Part shown: piece by piece, positions 8,213 to 15,834 of the stretch
Layout: every line of letters begins with the position of its first letter
Position numbering within the stretch: position 1 is the first letter of the stretch
DNA from: Cyclobacteriaceae bacterium
GTDB lineage: Bacteria > Bacteroidota > Bacteroidia > Cytophagales > Cyclobacteriaceae
Assembly (NCBI GenBank): GCA_016786585.1
Contig: JAEUUI010000007.1
Location: 62,001 to 126,000 of the forward strand
Direction of reading: 5' to 3'
Length of the DNA: 64,000 nt
Notes under the pieces: generated by a model
What the model saw: only the letters and a program-made list of their open reading frames with translations
What the model was told of the DNA's origin: nothing
Databases searched by the model: none
Translations under genes and position numbers: made by a program

Positions 8213-9325
8213 GTGCATCTCGAAAAACTCACCTTATATAATTTCAAGAACTACGAAGACGCTTCGCTTGAGCTTTCGCCTGAAGTGAATTGTTTCTTCG
8301 GCCTCAACGGAAGCGGCAAAACCAATCTCCTGGACGCAGTTTATTATCTGTCGCTTACCAAAAGTGCTTCCCCGGCTTCCGATACCCAGAATATCCGTCA
8401 GGACGAAAGCCAGTTTTTTGTTAAGGGAGCCTTCATCGAAAAAAAGAATCGCACCGAAATCATTTGCTCGTTTGTCCGGGGTTCCAAAAAAGTCATGAGT
8501 GAAGATGGGAACGAGTATAAGAAAATGGCCGAGCACATTGGCAAGTATCCGCTGGTGCTGATTGCGCCCAACGATATCGAGCTGATCTGGGACGGAAGTG
8601 AACAGCGCAGAAAATTTTTTGATGGTCTGCTTTCGCAGATGAATCATCAATACCTGGAGAACCTGATTACATACACACAGATACTCCGTCAGCGGAACGG
8701 ATTGTTACGCCTGTTTTCCGAACGCGGAATGGTTGATCAGGATCTGCTCGACAGCTATGATGACCGGCTCGTTCCGGCAGCGAAGTATATTCATGAAACG
8801 AGAAAGTCATTCCTAAAAGAATATCATCCGCTGTTCGAAAAGTGGTATCGCCAGTTGGCGGGAAAGGATGCCAGGGAAAAAGTTTCCATTACGTATCGTT
8901 CCGATCTGGAAGAGCTTTCGTTCGCGGAATTATTAAAAAAGAATTTGCAGCGCGACATTGTTTTGCAACGCACTTCTTCGGGCATACACCGCGATGATTT
9001 TATGTTTTCATTGAATACTGGTGAGCTCAAAAAATTCGGATCACAGGGCCAGCAAAAGTCATTTTTAATCGGACTTAAACTGGCCGAATTTCAAGTGCTT
9101 GCCCAGGCAAAAAAGAAAAAGCCCTTGCTATTGCTGGATGACATTTTCGACAAGCTCGATGATGTGCGCATTGTGAAACTGATGGCGCTGGTATCAGACG
9201 GAAACTTCGGACAAATTTTTATCACCGATGCCCGAAGTGCGCGCAGTCGCGAGATTTTAACAGAAGCAGGCGTCAAGGCAAAAATTTTCGAAGTCCAAAA
9301 CGGCTCCGTAAAACACATCCGGTAG
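8213..9325 (+). CDS. recF: DNA replication/repair protein RecF
   Basis: The product is 370 residues, as usual for RecF, the SMC-like ATPase that helps load RecA at gaps. The Walker A motif GLNGSGKT is at residues 30-37; the signature region IHRDDFMFSLN...GSQGQQKSFLIGLKLAE is near 255-285, and the Walker B LLLLDDIFDKLDD near 302. The start is GTG at 8213; MHLEKLTLYNFKNYED is the expected RecF N-terminus, so an earlier start is unlikely. It is divergent from pdhA. The DUF721 gene follows 70 bp later, a frequent recF neighbour. dnaA, dnaN and gyrB are not seen nearby. Confidence 0.96.
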   Translation: MHLEKLTLYNFKNYEDASLELSPEVNCFFGLNGSGKTNLLDAVYYLSLTKSASPASDTQNIRQDESQFFVKGAFIEKKNRTEIICSFVRGSKKVMSEDGNEYKKMAEHIGKYPLVLIAPNDIELIWDGSEQRRKFFDGLLSQMNHQYLENLITYTQILRQRNGLLRLFSERGMVDQDLLDSYDDRLVPAAKYIHETRKSFLKEYHPLFEKWYRQLAGKDAREKVSITYRSDLEELSFAELLKKNLQRDIVLQRTSSGIHRDDFMFSLNTGELKKFGSQGQQKSFLIGLKLAEFQVLAQAKKKKPLLLLDDIFDKLDDVRIVKLMALVSDGNFGQIFITDARSARSREILTEAGVKAKIFEVQNGSVKHIR

Positions 9326-9395
9326 CACTTACTAACATCCCCACGTCTTATTTCTTGTGTCTTAGGTCTTACATCTAAAGAGCTATCTTTACAGC

Positions 9396-9692
9396 ATGGC
9401 TAAAAAACCCAACGAATTTCAATCCATCGGAGATGCCGTTCGGCAGATGCTGGGCACATTCCGGATTGAATCGAAATTTGATGAAGCCACACTCGTGGCC
9501 TCGTGGGAACGGCTGGTGGGCGGGCCGATTGCCAAGCGAACAAAAAAGGTCTATATAAAAGACAAGGTTCTGTTTGTTGAGTTCAAGTCGCCCTCCATGA
9601 AAAACGACTTCCTTCTGCACAAAGGCCACGTGCTGGATGTATTTCAGAAAGAGTTTGGCCGCGAGGTGGTTAAGGACATTATCATTTTGTGA
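9396..9692 (+). CDS. DUF721 (DciA-like) protein
   Basis: The product is 98 residues. It matches the DUF721 pattern: an N-terminal helix with IGDAVRQMLGTFRIESKFDEATLVASWERLVGGPIAKRTKKV, then a beta strand pair (VYIKDKVLFVEFKSPSMKNDFLL) and a C-terminal helix ending in VVKDIIIL. DUF721 proteins related to DciA act in loading or regulating the replicative helicase in bacteria lacking DnaC; that role for this short form is inference. It follows recF on the same strand, which fits a replication/repair context. The spacer before it (9326-9395) is made of short reiterated words and has a weak TATCTTTA box at about 9383. Confidence 0.85.
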   Translation: MAKKPNEFQSIGDAVRQMLGTFRIESKFDEATLVASWERLVGGPIAKRTKKVYIKDKVLFVEFKSPSMKNDFLLHKGHVLDVFQKEFGREVVKDIIIL

Positions 9693-9781
9693 TTTGCCGG
9701 GCGAATCCCGTGAGTACCGTTTTTTCGCTCAGAATGGCCCAATGCCGACAGTCCTTAAATCCTAATTATCCTGATCCAGCG

Positions 9782-9812
9782 TTTGACTAAACCAAAAAAC
9801 CGTATAATTTTG
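9782..9812 (+). promoter_or_regulatory. Promoter of the tRNA-Tyr/Gly/Thr cluster
   Basis: TTTG at 9782-9785, a 19-bp spacer, then TAATTTTG at 9805-9812: an exact match to the Bacteroidota housekeeping promoter. Transcription should begin near 9818. Confidence 0.75.
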
Positions 9813-9825
9813 CACTCTCTTTTTC

Positions 9826-9852
9826 AAAAGCCCCGCCAAAAACGGGGCTTTT
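9826..9852 (+). terminator. Terminator-like stem-loop just after the tRNA promoter
   Basis: Perfect 10-bp stem AAAAGCCCCG (9826-9835) / CGGGGCTTTT (9843-9852) with loop CCAAAAA. Only four Ts follow. It lies at the very start of the predicted tRNA transcript, so it may be an attenuator, a processing signal, or the end of the recF/DUF721 transcript. Confidence 0.6.
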
Positions 9853-9915
9853 AAGTCGTTCTTGAGAAATATTGAAAAGGTTTTGTGGGTTGGCCGACCC
9901 CAAAGTAAACCAACC

Positions 9916-9998
9916 GGGGAAGTACCAAAGCGGCCAACTGGGACAGACTGTAAATCTGTTGTCTTATGACTTCACAGGTTCGAATCCTGTCTTCCCCA
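9916..9998 (+). tRNA. tRNA-Tyr (anticodon GTA)
   Basis: An 83-nt class II tRNA. The acceptor stem GGGGAAG (9916-9922) pairs with CTTCCCC (9991-9997), discriminator A. The anticodon loop reads ACTGTAAAT, there is a long variable arm (TGTTGTCTTATGACTTCA region) and a TTCGAATC T loop. CCA is not encoded. Confidence 0.97.
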
Positions 9999-10007
9999 CT
10001 TAAATCA

Positions 10008-10080
10008 GCGGGAGTAGCTCATTTGGTAGAGCGATAGCCTTCCAAGCTATAGGTGGCGAGTTCGAGCCTCGTCTCCCGCT
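10008..10080 (+). tRNA. tRNA-Gly (anticodon TCC)
   Basis: A 73-nt tRNA. Acceptor GCGGGAG (10008-10014) pairs with CTCCCGC (10073-10079), discriminator T. The anticodon stem ATAGC/GCTAT encloses loop CTTCCAA, giving TCC. The T loop is TTCGAGC. It starts 10 nt after tRNA-Tyr. Confidence 0.97.
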
Positions 10081-10108
10081 CTGGGTAGTTAAGTTAACCG
10101 CCCGAAAA

Positions 10109-10167
<59 letters not shown>

Positions 10168-10180
<13 letters not shown>

Positions 10181-10277
10181 CTGCTTTTGAAGTAACATTC
10201 GGCAGACAATGCTGAAGAAGGTAAGTGAGATTGGAGTTCATCCCGATAACTATCGGGACTCTTCAACAGCTCTGCTT
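10168..10277 (+). repeat. Direct repeat of the tRNA-Thr 3' end
   Basis: CTCTTCAACAGCTCTGCTT occurs at 10168-10186 (the end of tRNA-Thr plus 6 nt) and again at 10259-10277. This 19-bp repeat looks like an attachment-site pair or the relic of a duplicated tRNA gene. No integrase or mobile gene lies between; the 72-bp interval ends in the palindrome TCCCGATA-AC-TATCGGGA (10241-10258). Confidence 0.7.
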
Positions 10278-10509
10278 CCCGAAGCAAACAGTTCCTGAAG
10301 ATGTCAGGAAAAAACGTACTGGAATAAAATGGAATTACCATCACGGGTGCCTAGCGAACACCGCGAATGTGATGGAGATAACATTTGAATTACCCTTATC
10401 CGAAAGGCTTAACATGTTTGGGGTGTCTTCTGTCAGCGAAAGCTGCCGGAAGCTGAATAGTAATTACTTAATAACTATAACACTTTAAACTTTTAACTGA
10501 TTTTCAAAT
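10278..10509 (+). other. Leader region before tuf
   Basis: No credible gene is seen; an 87-codon reading frame across it has no recognisable protein features. A stem-loop can form from CATCAC (10339-10344) with GTGATG (10369-10374) and an inner GGTG/CACC pair (10346-10349 / 10359-10362). The last 60 bases before tuf are AT-rich. tuf may be read through from the tRNAs, as no terminator separates them. Confidence 0.4.
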
Positions 10510-11697
10510 ATGGCTAAGGAAACATTCGACCGGTCGAAACCACACGTAAACATCGGTACCATCGGTCACGTTGACCACGGTAAAACTACCCTCACTGCTG
10601 CGATCACAAAAGTTCTTTCTTCAAAAGGACTTGCTGCAGTTCGTGACTTCTCTTCAATCGACAACGCTCCTGAAGAAAAAGAACGCGGTATCACAATCAA
10701 TACCTCACACGTTGAGTACGCTACTGACAAGCGTCACTATGCACACGTAGACTGTCCTGGTCACGCTGACTATGTGAAGAACATGGTTACGGGTGCTGCC
10801 CAGATGGACGGAGCTATCCTCGTGGTAGCTGCAACTGACGGTCCGATGCCTCAGACTCGCGAGCACATCCTGCTTGCACGTCAGGTAGGTGTACCTGCTC
10901 TTGTTGTGTTCATGAACAAAGTTGACTTGGTTGACGATGCAGAATTGTTGGACCTCGTTGAAATGGAAGTTCGTGAATTGATGTCTGCTTACAGCTTCCC
11001 TGGCGATACCATGCCGGTGATCCGCGGTTCAGCTCTTGGTGCATTGAACGGTGAGCCGAAATGGGTTGCTAAAGTTGAAGAACTGATGAATGCTGTGGAT
11101 GAGTACATTCCAATCCCGGTTCGTCTGGTTGACAAAGATTTCTTGATGCCTGTTGAAGACGTGTTCTCAATCACTGGTCGTGGTACAGTTGCTACCGGCC
11201 GTATTGAGCGCGGTGTGATCAAAACCGGTGATCCGGTTCAGATCCTCGGTATGGGTGCTGAAAACCTTACTTCTACTATCACAGGTGTGGAAATGTTCCG
11301 TAAGATCCTCGACAGAGGTGAAGCTGGTGATAACACAGGTCTTCTGCTCCGTGGTATTGAAAAAGAACAAATTAAGCGTGGTATGGTTATTTGCAAGCCT
11401 GGCTCTGTAACACCACACGCTAAATTCAAGGCTGAAGTGTACGTTCTTTCTAAAGAAGAAGGTGGTCGTCACACTCCATTCTTCAACAAATACCGTCCTC
11501 AGTTCTACTTCCGTACAACTGACGTAACAGGTGAGATCATGCTCCCTGCAGGTGTTGAAATGGTTATGCCTGGTGATAACATCTCTATCGAAGTACAGTT
11601 GATCAACAAGATCGCTATGGAAAAAGGTCTTCGCTTCGCGATCCGCGAAGGTGGTCGTACCGTAGGATCTGGTCAGGTAACTGAAATCCTCGACTAA
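10510..11697 (+). CDS. tuf: Translation elongation factor Tu
   Basis: The product is 395 residues, the standard size. EF-Tu brings aminoacyl-tRNA to the ribosome in its GTP form. The G1 motif GHVDHGKT is at residues 19-26, G3 [12 protein letters not shown] near 81, G4 NKVD near 136 and G5 SALGAL near 174; domains 2 and 3 follow with the usual GRGTVATGR and [13 protein letters not shown]. It lies after tRNA-Tyr, -Gly and -Thr, the ordering common in bacteria, and it is followed by a strong terminator. The codon use is strongly biased, as expected for a very highly expressed gene. Confidence 0.99.
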   Translation: MAKETFDRSKPHVNIGTIGHVDHGKTTLTAAITKVLSSKGLAAVRDFSSIDNAPEEKERGITINTSHVEYATDKRHYAHVDCPGHADYVKNMVTGAAQMDGAILVVAATDGPMPQTREHILLARQVGVPALVVFMNKVDLVDDAELLDLVEMEVRELMSAYSFPGDTMPVIRGSALGALNGEPKWVAKVEELMNAVDEYIPIPVRLVDKDFLMPVEDVFSITGRGTVATGRIERGVIKTGDPVQILGMGAENLTSTITGVEMFRKILDRGEAGDNTGLLLRGIEKEQIKRGMVICKPGSVTPHAKFKAEVYVLSKEEGGRHTPFFNKYRPQFYFRTTDVTGEIMLPAGVEMVMPGDNISIEVQLINKIAMEKGLRFAIREGGRTVGSGQVTEILD

Positions 11698-11729
11698 GAG
11701 AATAACTTTAAAAAAGTTAAAAGTAAAAG

Positions 11730-11757
11730 GCCTTGACGGAAACGTCAGGGCTTTTTT
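11730..11757 (+). terminator. tuf terminator
   Basis: Stem GCCTTGACG (11730-11738) / CGTCAGGGC (11743-11751), loop GAAA, then six Ts. One G-T wobble in the stem. Confidence 0.9.
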
Positions 11758-11760
11758 ATT

Positions 11761-11866
11761 GATGCGTGTCCCAACGCGTTCACTCCGTTCAGCATCGGGC
11801 CGGGCTATTCGCTGTGGGCTTCCTGCCTGCCGTCAGGCAGGTCGCTGCTATCCCTCACGTGAGAGA
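11761..11866. repeat. REP-like intergenic repeat
   Basis: A GC-rich, palindrome-bearing block: CCTGCCTGCCGTCAGGCAGG (11823-11842) and CTCACGTGAG (11854-11863), with the phrase GGGCTATTCGCTGTGGGCTT before it and CTGCTATCCCTCACG after it. This wording matches a dispersed repeat I know from intergenic regions of other Bacteroidota genomes. A methionine codon at 11759 in the higB frame lies just before it, but the repeat is unlikely to be coding. Confidence 0.55.
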
Positions 11867-11910
11867 TTTACTTTCTCATTAAGTAAGATCAAATGTACGG
11901 CAATTGACAT

Positions 11911-11940
11911 TTCCCAATGTGGGAACTTTTTATATCTTTG
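11911..11940 (+). promoter_or_regulatory. higBA promoter and candidate operator
   Basis: TATCTTTG (11933-11940) fits the -7 box. Immediately upstream is the perfect inverted repeat TTCCCA-ATG-TGGGAA (11911-11925), in the place where an autorepressor such as HigA would block the polymerase. Confidence 0.5.
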
Positions 11941-11959
11941 TCTGGTTAAAGCACAGACG

Positions 11960-12253
11960 TTGAGAGTAATCGCTAAAAAGGTACTTCGGGAGTTCTGGGT
12001 CCGGCATTCCGATTGCGAACAACAGCTCAAGGCTTGGTATAGTGAAGCGGAGAAGGGTGAATGGAAAAACGCGAATGATCTAAAGAAGGAATATCCTTCT
12101 GCAAGCATTTTAGGAAACAATCGGGTCGTTTTTAACATCAAAGGAAATCGCTACCGACTAATCGTACGAATCAACTTTCAATATCAAATGATGTGGATAC
12201 GATTTGTTGGAACACATGCGGAGTACGACAAAATTGACGCAAACAAAATCTGA
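11960..12253 (+). CDS. higB: HigB-type toxin, mRNA interferase (RelE superfamily)
   Basis: The product is 97 residues. It matches the HigB family throughout: LRVIAKKVLREFWVRH at the N-terminus, then CEQQLKAWYSEAEKGEWKN, DLKKEYPSASILGNNRVVFNIKGNRYRLIV and the C-terminal WIRFVGTHAEYDKID. HigB cleaves mRNA on the ribosome. The TTG at 11960 is taken as start because it is the family's N-terminus and lies some 14 bp past the likely transcription start; a more distant ATG (11759) would need translation through a repeat. The antitoxin gene follows after one base, the toxin-first order typical of higBA. The pair interrupts the tuf to tRNA-Trp-secE interval. Confidence 0.88.
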   Translation: MRVIAKKVLREFWVRHSDCEQQLKAWYSEAEKGEWKNANDLKKEYPSASILGNNRVVFNIKGNRYRLIVRINFQYQMMWIRFVGTHAEYDKIDANKI

Positions 12254-12254
12254 A

Positions 12255-12617
12255 ATGGGGATAAACGTAAAACCTATAAAGACCAAAAAAGATTATGAAC
12301 AAGCGCTTGAAAGGCTTGAGATAATCTTTGACGCGAAGAAAGGAACTCCGGAGGGAGATGAACTGGAGATATTAGGTATCCTGATCAATCAATACGAAGA
12401 CGAGTATTTTCCGGTTGATTTGCCAGATCCTATTGAAGCTATCAAATTCCGAATGGAACAACTGGGGTATACGCAAAATGACCTTGCGAAAGTTGTTGGA
12501 CTAAAAAGCAGGGCTAGCGAAATTCTGAACAAAAAAAGGAAGTTGTCGCTTGAAATGATTCGCCAACTTCACGAGAAATTGAATATCCCTACCGATGTTT
12601 TGATTCAGGCTTATTAA
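12255..12617 (+). CDS. higA: HigA-type antitoxin, helix-turn-helix protein
   Basis: The product is 120 residues. The N-terminal half (about 1-60) carries the HigA-type region IKTKKDYEQALERLEIIFDAKKGTPEGDELEIL and the following YEDEYFPVDLPDPIEAI; the C-terminal half (61-120) is an XRE-type HTH: FRMEQLGYTQNDLAKVVGLKSRASEILNKKRKLSLEMIRQL. It neutralises HigB and probably represses the operon through the palindrome at 11911-11925. The ATG at 12255 is one base after the toxin stop; an in-frame ATG at 12204 lies inside higB and is less likely. Its 3' end overlaps the convergent YciI gene by 4 bp. Confidence 0.92.
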   Translation: MGINVKPIKTKKDYEQALERLEIIFDAKKGTPEGDELEILGILINQYEDEYFPVDLPDPIEAIKFRMEQLGYTQNDLAKVVGLKSRASEILNKKRKLSLEMIRQLHEKLNIPTDVLIQAY

Positions 12618-12889
12618 TCTCCGATCACCACCGTCCACTGCCTTACTCTCCATTCTGTAATCAAGCCGTTTTTGACATAGGGGTCGTTCTTTGCAAAATC
12701 TTCGGCCACTTTCGGACTCTCAGCCTTGAAAACCAGCACCGCCTCATCGGCCGGGTCGGCCAATGCGCCAGCCATGATCAGCGTACCATTGCTTCGGGCG
12801 GTATTAGCCAGTCGCAAATGTTCTTCCCGGAAAGGGGTACGCTTTTCAACGTAGTTCGCAACAGTTTTGTAAAACAGGATGTAGTACAT
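12614..12889 (-). CDS. YciI-like protein
   Basis: The product is 91 residues, a single ferredoxin-like YciI domain. It starts MYYILFYKTV, has the conserved REEHLRLANTARSNGTLIMAGALADPADEAVLVFKAES segment with the His of the putative active site, and ends with DPYVKNGLITEWRVRQWTVVIG. Family members are small enzymes or stress-related proteins of mostly unknown substrate. It is convergent with higA, sharing 4 bp at the stop codons. Confidence 0.9.
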   Translation of the reverse strand: MYYILFYKTVANYVEKRTPFREEHLRLANTARSNGTLIMAGALADPADEAVLVFKAESPKVAEDFAKNDPYVKNGLITEWRVRQWTVVIGD

Positions 12890-13205
12890 GGAAGTCTGGT
12901 TAGGCTGGCAAGGTAAACCATTCGTAATCGGGCCTGTTAATCAAAAACTTATAATTTCTTTGCAGGCTGATAGACCATATGCCGGTACATGAATTATTTC
13001 TTTCCGGAAGATTCCTAAACGATTGAAAATCAGGGCTAGAGACAAGTCGAAATTTTTCAGCCCGGCTGATATTTTTCAAATTTTTCTGCTAAATTTGCAG
13101 TCCTTTTTGGACTTCGAGTGCGGTGGCTGATATAATTTGATGGGTTCAAGGGGGTTAGGGGCCTGAAGCGAAATCTGCCTTAAATGAGCCCGGAACCAAC
13201 AATAC
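12890..13205. other. Non-coding spacer before tRNA-Trp
   Basis: No credible gene. A -7-type box TAAATTTG at 13090-13097 (followed by CAG) probably starts the tRNA-Trp-secE-nusG transcript; no good TTTG lies 19 bp before it. A small hairpin AGTCC/GGACT (13099-13113) sits at the predicted transcript start. The rest shows nothing I can name. Confidence 0.45.
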
Positions 13206-13276
13206 ACGGGCGTAGTTCAATGGCAGAATAGCGGTCTCCAAAACCGTTGATGGGAGTTCGAATCTCTCCGCCCGTG
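13206..13276 (+). tRNA. tRNA-Trp (anticodon CCA)
   Basis: A 71-nt tRNA. Acceptor ACGGGCG (13206-13212) pairs with CGCCCGT (13269-13275), discriminator G as usual for bacterial tRNA-Trp. The anticodon loop is CTCCAAA, stem GCGGT/ACCGT. It precedes secE, a conserved bacterial arrangement. Confidence 0.97.
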
Positions 13277-13329
13277 CTAAAAATGCCGATTTCAGGTCGG
13301 TTGATTGATAGATTTTAAAGGTAAAACTG

Positions 13330-13521
13330 ATGCAGAAGATTGGAAATTACTTTGCCGAATCGTGGGACGAAATCAAGAACAAAGTTACTTGGTCGTCTTA
13401 CAGCGAGCTTCAGGGCAGCGCGATCCTGGTGTTGGTAGCCTCTACCATTTTTGCACTGGTAATTGGCGCGGTTGACTGGGTTTTCAAGACAGGTTTGCAT
13501 TGGTTTTATAGTGCATTTTAA
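13330..13521 (+). CDS. secE: Preprotein translocase subunit SecE
   Basis: The product is 63 residues, the short one-helix type of SecE. An amphipathic N-terminal segment (YFAESWDEIKNKVTWSSYSELQ) with the conserved VTW before the membrane helix is followed by a hydrophobic stretch at about residues 30-53. It clamps SecY in the protein-export channel. It lies between tRNA-Trp and nusG, the classic order, with an 11-bp gap to nusG. Confidence 0.96.
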   Translation: MQKIGNYFAESWDEIKNKVTWSSYSELQGSAILVLVASTIFALVIGAVDWVFKTGLHWFYSAF

Positions 13522-13532
13522 CCGAACAAAGC

Positions 13533-14099
13533 ATGGCAGCAGTCGGTGAACTTAAATGGTATGTTTTACGCGTGGTGAGCGGCCAGGAAAAAAAGGTTAA
13601 GTCCTACCTGGAGAATGAAATCGAGCGTGAAAAATTAACAGAATATATCCCTCAGGTGCTTATACCATCTGAGAAAGTATATGAGATGCGTGGCGGAAAA
13701 AAACGCGTGAGAGAAAGAAATTTCTTTCCGGGTTATGTACTTCTGTCTGCGGATCTATCAAACGGGGAGGCTTATCATACCGTGAATAACATTCCGGGCG
13801 TGATTGGTTTTCTCGGCAACAACGGAACCGGAGCTTCCAAAGAACCTGTAGCCCTTCGTCAGTCAGAGGTGAACAGGATTCTCGGTAAAGTTGATGAGAT
13901 TGACAGCTTCGAAGAAAAACTGGGTACTCCTTTTATCAAGGGAGAATCTGTAAAGGTTATGGACGGCCCATTCTCAGGCTTCACCGGAACCGTAGAGGAA
14001 ATATTCGAGGAAAAGAAAAAGTTAAATGTCATGGTAAAGATTTTCGGTCGGAACACTCCGGTCGAATTGAATTACATGCAGGTTGAAAAACAAGAGTAA
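13533..14099 (+). CDS. nusG: Transcription termination/antitermination factor NusG
   Basis: The product is 188 residues. The NGN domain begins KWYVLRVVSGQEKKVKSYLENEI and includes FFPGYVLLSADL; the C-terminal KOW domain has KGESVKVMDGPFSGFTGTVEEIFEEKKKLNVMVKIFGR. NusG binds the RNA polymerase clamp and couples it to Rho or the ribosome. Start MAAVGELKWYV. It heads the ribosomal protein genes by 16 bp, so it is co-transcribed with rplK. Confidence 0.98.
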   Translation: MAAVGELKWYVLRVVSGQEKKVKSYLENEIEREKLTEYIPQVLIPSEKVYEMRGGKKRVRERNFFPGYVLLSADLSNGEAYHTVNNIPGVIGFLGNNGTGASKEPVALRQSEVNRILGKVDEIDSFEEKLGTPFIKGESVKVMDGPFSGFTGTVEEIFEEKKKLNVMVKIFGRNTPVELNYMQVEKQE

Positions 14100-14115
14100 T
14101 TAGTACCCACGAAAA

Positions 14116-14559
14116 ATGGCAAAACAAGTTACAGGATATTTGAAACTGCAGGTAAAAGGCAACTCAGCAAACCCGGCTCCTCCAATTGGTCCGGCCCTGG
14201 GTAGCAAGGGTCTTAACATCATGGATTTTTGCAAGCAGTTTAATGCAAGAACCCAGGATAAGCCCGGTCAGCTTTTACCTGTATTGATCACGATTTACAA
14301 TGACAAGTCATTCGACTTCGTCATCAAAACTCCTCCTGCCGCTAACCTCATTTTGGAGGCTATGAAAAAGCAGAAGGGGTCTGCAGAACCTAACCGTACG
14401 AAGGTGGGTTCAATCACTTGGGATCAGGTGAAAAAGATTGCAGAAACGAAAATGCCTGACCTCAACGCATTCAAAATTGAGTCAGCAATGAAAATGATTG
14501 CAGGTACTGCACGCAGCATGGGCGTTACCGTGTCTGGAACAGCACCCTGGGCTAAATAA
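14116..14559 (+). CDS. rplK: Ribosomal protein L11
   Basis: The product is 147 residues. The N-terminal domain shows [37 protein letters not shown], the proline-rich hinge region near the thiostrepton site, and the C-terminal rRNA-binding domain ends [15 protein letters not shown]11 binds the GTPase-associated centre of 23S rRNA. It is separated from rplA by 10 bp. Confidence 0.99.
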   Translation: MAKQVTGYLKLQVKGNSANPAPPIGPALGSKGLNIMDFCKQFNARTQDKPGQLLPVLITIYNDKSFDFVIKTPPAANLILEAMKKQKGSAEPNRTKVGSITWDQVKKIAETKMPDLNAFKIESAMKMIAGTARSMGVTVSGTAPWAK

Positions 14560-14569
14560 CATTTGAGGT

Positions 14570-15268
14570 ATGGCAAGAATTTCTAAGAACAGAAAAGCAG
14601 TTACCGCTAAATTCAATCTGGAGAAAGTATATTCTCTGGATGAGGCAACCAAAATGCTGAAAGACGTCACGTTTACTAAGTTCGATGCTTCAGTTGATTT
14701 GGATATCCGCCTTGGCGTTGACCCGAAGAAATCCGATCAGATGGTGCGTGGCGTTGTCGCCCTGCCCCATGGATTAGGTAAGAGCGTTCGTGTACTTGTG
14801 CTTTGCACACCTGATAAAGTTCAGGAAGCAAAAGATGCAGGTGCAGAACACGTAGGCCTTGACGATTATATCACAAAAATCGAAGGCGGATGGACCGACA
14901 TCGATGTTATTATCTGTACTCCTACAGTAATGGCAAAGGTTGGTAGACTTGGTAAAGTATTAGGTCCTCGCGGCTTAATGCCAAACCCTAAATCAGGAAC
15001 TGTTACGCTTGAAGTTGGTAAGGCCGTGAAAGAAGTAAAAGCCGGTAAGATCGACTTCAAAATTGATAAGACTGGTATCATTCACGTTGGCATCGGGAAA
15101 GCTTCCTTCTCTCCTGATAAACTTAAGGACAATGCAGCGGAAATGCTCCAGACGATTGCGAAACTGAAACCCGCATCGGCAAAAGGTACATACTTCAAAA
15201 GTATCGCTATCTCTACCACGATGAGCCCGGGCATTAAAGTAGACGCAAGTTCCATTGCTGGTATTTAA
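14570..15268 (+). CDS. rplA: Ribosomal protein L1
   Basis: The product is 232 residues, standard for L1, part of the stalk that moves deacylated tRNA out of the E site. Characteristic parts are [31 protein letters not shown] near residue 40, [22 protein letters not shown] near 124, and the closing [21 protein letters not shown]. In many bacteria L1 represses its own operon; no leader mimic is evident in the short spacer here. rplJ follows after 11 bp. Confidence 0.99.
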   Translation: MARISKNRKAVTAKFNLEKVYSLDEATKMLKDVTFTKFDASVDLDIRLGVDPKKSDQMVRGVVALPHGLGKSVRVLVLCTPDKVQEAKDAGAEHVGLDDYITKIEGGWTDIDVIICTPTVMAKVGRLGKVLGPRGLMPNPKSGTVTLEVGKAVKEVKAGKIDFKIDKTGIIHVGIGKASFSPDKLKDNAAEMLQTIAKLKPASAKGTYFKSIAISTTMSPGIKVDASSIAGI

Positions 15269-15279
15269 AAGATTGTAAC

Positions 15280-15798
15280 ATGACCAGAGAAGAAAAAGCA
15301 CAGATTATAGAGGAGCTTACGCAAAAGTTTGCGGATAACGACCACTTCTATGTTACGGATGCAAGCGGTTTCACCGTTGAGCAGATCAATAACTTCAGAA
15401 GACTTTGCTTCAAAAGCGGTATCGAATACAGAGTTTACAAAAACTCATTGATTCAGAAAGCGCTTGAGAATCAAAAAGGCACCGACTACTCTCCACTCTT
15501 TAACGTACTCAGCGGTTTTTCAGGCGTGATGTTCTCGAAAGAGGTAGGCAACGCACCTGCAAAAGTGATCAAAGAGTTTCGTAAGAAATTGGAAGGCAAA
15601 CCCGTATTGAAAGCGGCCTCCCTGAAATCCGAATTTTATATCGGAGACGAACATGTAAATACGCTTTCTGAGCTGAAGTCGAGAGACGAGCTCATTGGCG
15701 AAATTATTAGCCTGTTGCAATCACCTGCCAGAACTGTTATTGCAGGCCTTTTACACAAAAAAGGAACTGAAGGTGGCGAACAACCAGGTACCAACTAA
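15280..15798 (+). CDS. rplJ: Ribosomal protein L10
   Basis: The product is 172 residues. The N-terminal rRNA-binding domain starts MTREEKAQIIEELTQKFADNDHFYVTDASGFTVEQINNFRRLC; the C-terminal helix that carries L7/L12 dimers includes LLQSPARTVIAGLLHKKG. It ends 36 bp before rplL. No separate L10 leader is present; the gap to rplA is only 11 bp. Confidence 0.98.
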   Translation: MTREEKAQIIEELTQKFADNDHFYVTDASGFTVEQINNFRRLCFKSGIEYRVYKNSLIQKALENQKGTDYSPLFNVLSGFSGVMFSKEVGNAPAKVIKEFRKKLEGKPVLKAASLKSEFYIGDEHVNTLSELKSRDELIGEIISLLQSPARTVIAGLLHKKGTEGGEQPGTN

Positions 15799-15834
15799 AC
15801 TACTTATTGACTAAAAATTTTAACACTTAATAAA

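Noticed and set aside
10241-10258. Palindrome TCCCGATA-AC-TATCGGGA as a terminator of the tRNAs
   Set aside because: No T-run follows, so it is not an intrinsic terminator; kept only as a possible repeat.
10181-10258. An integrated mobile element at tRNA-Thr
   Set aside because: The interval between the 19-bp repeats is 72 bp and has no gene, so at most a relic is supported.
10225-10488. 87-codon reading frame between the tRNA repeat and tuf
   Set aside because: No recognisable protein features; it crosses the duplicated tRNA end and a palindrome and lies in the tuf leader.
11759-11959. Long N-terminal extension of higB starting at the ATG at 11759
   Set aside because: It runs through a REP-like repeat, the operator and the -7 box; the family N-terminus begins at the TTG at 11960.
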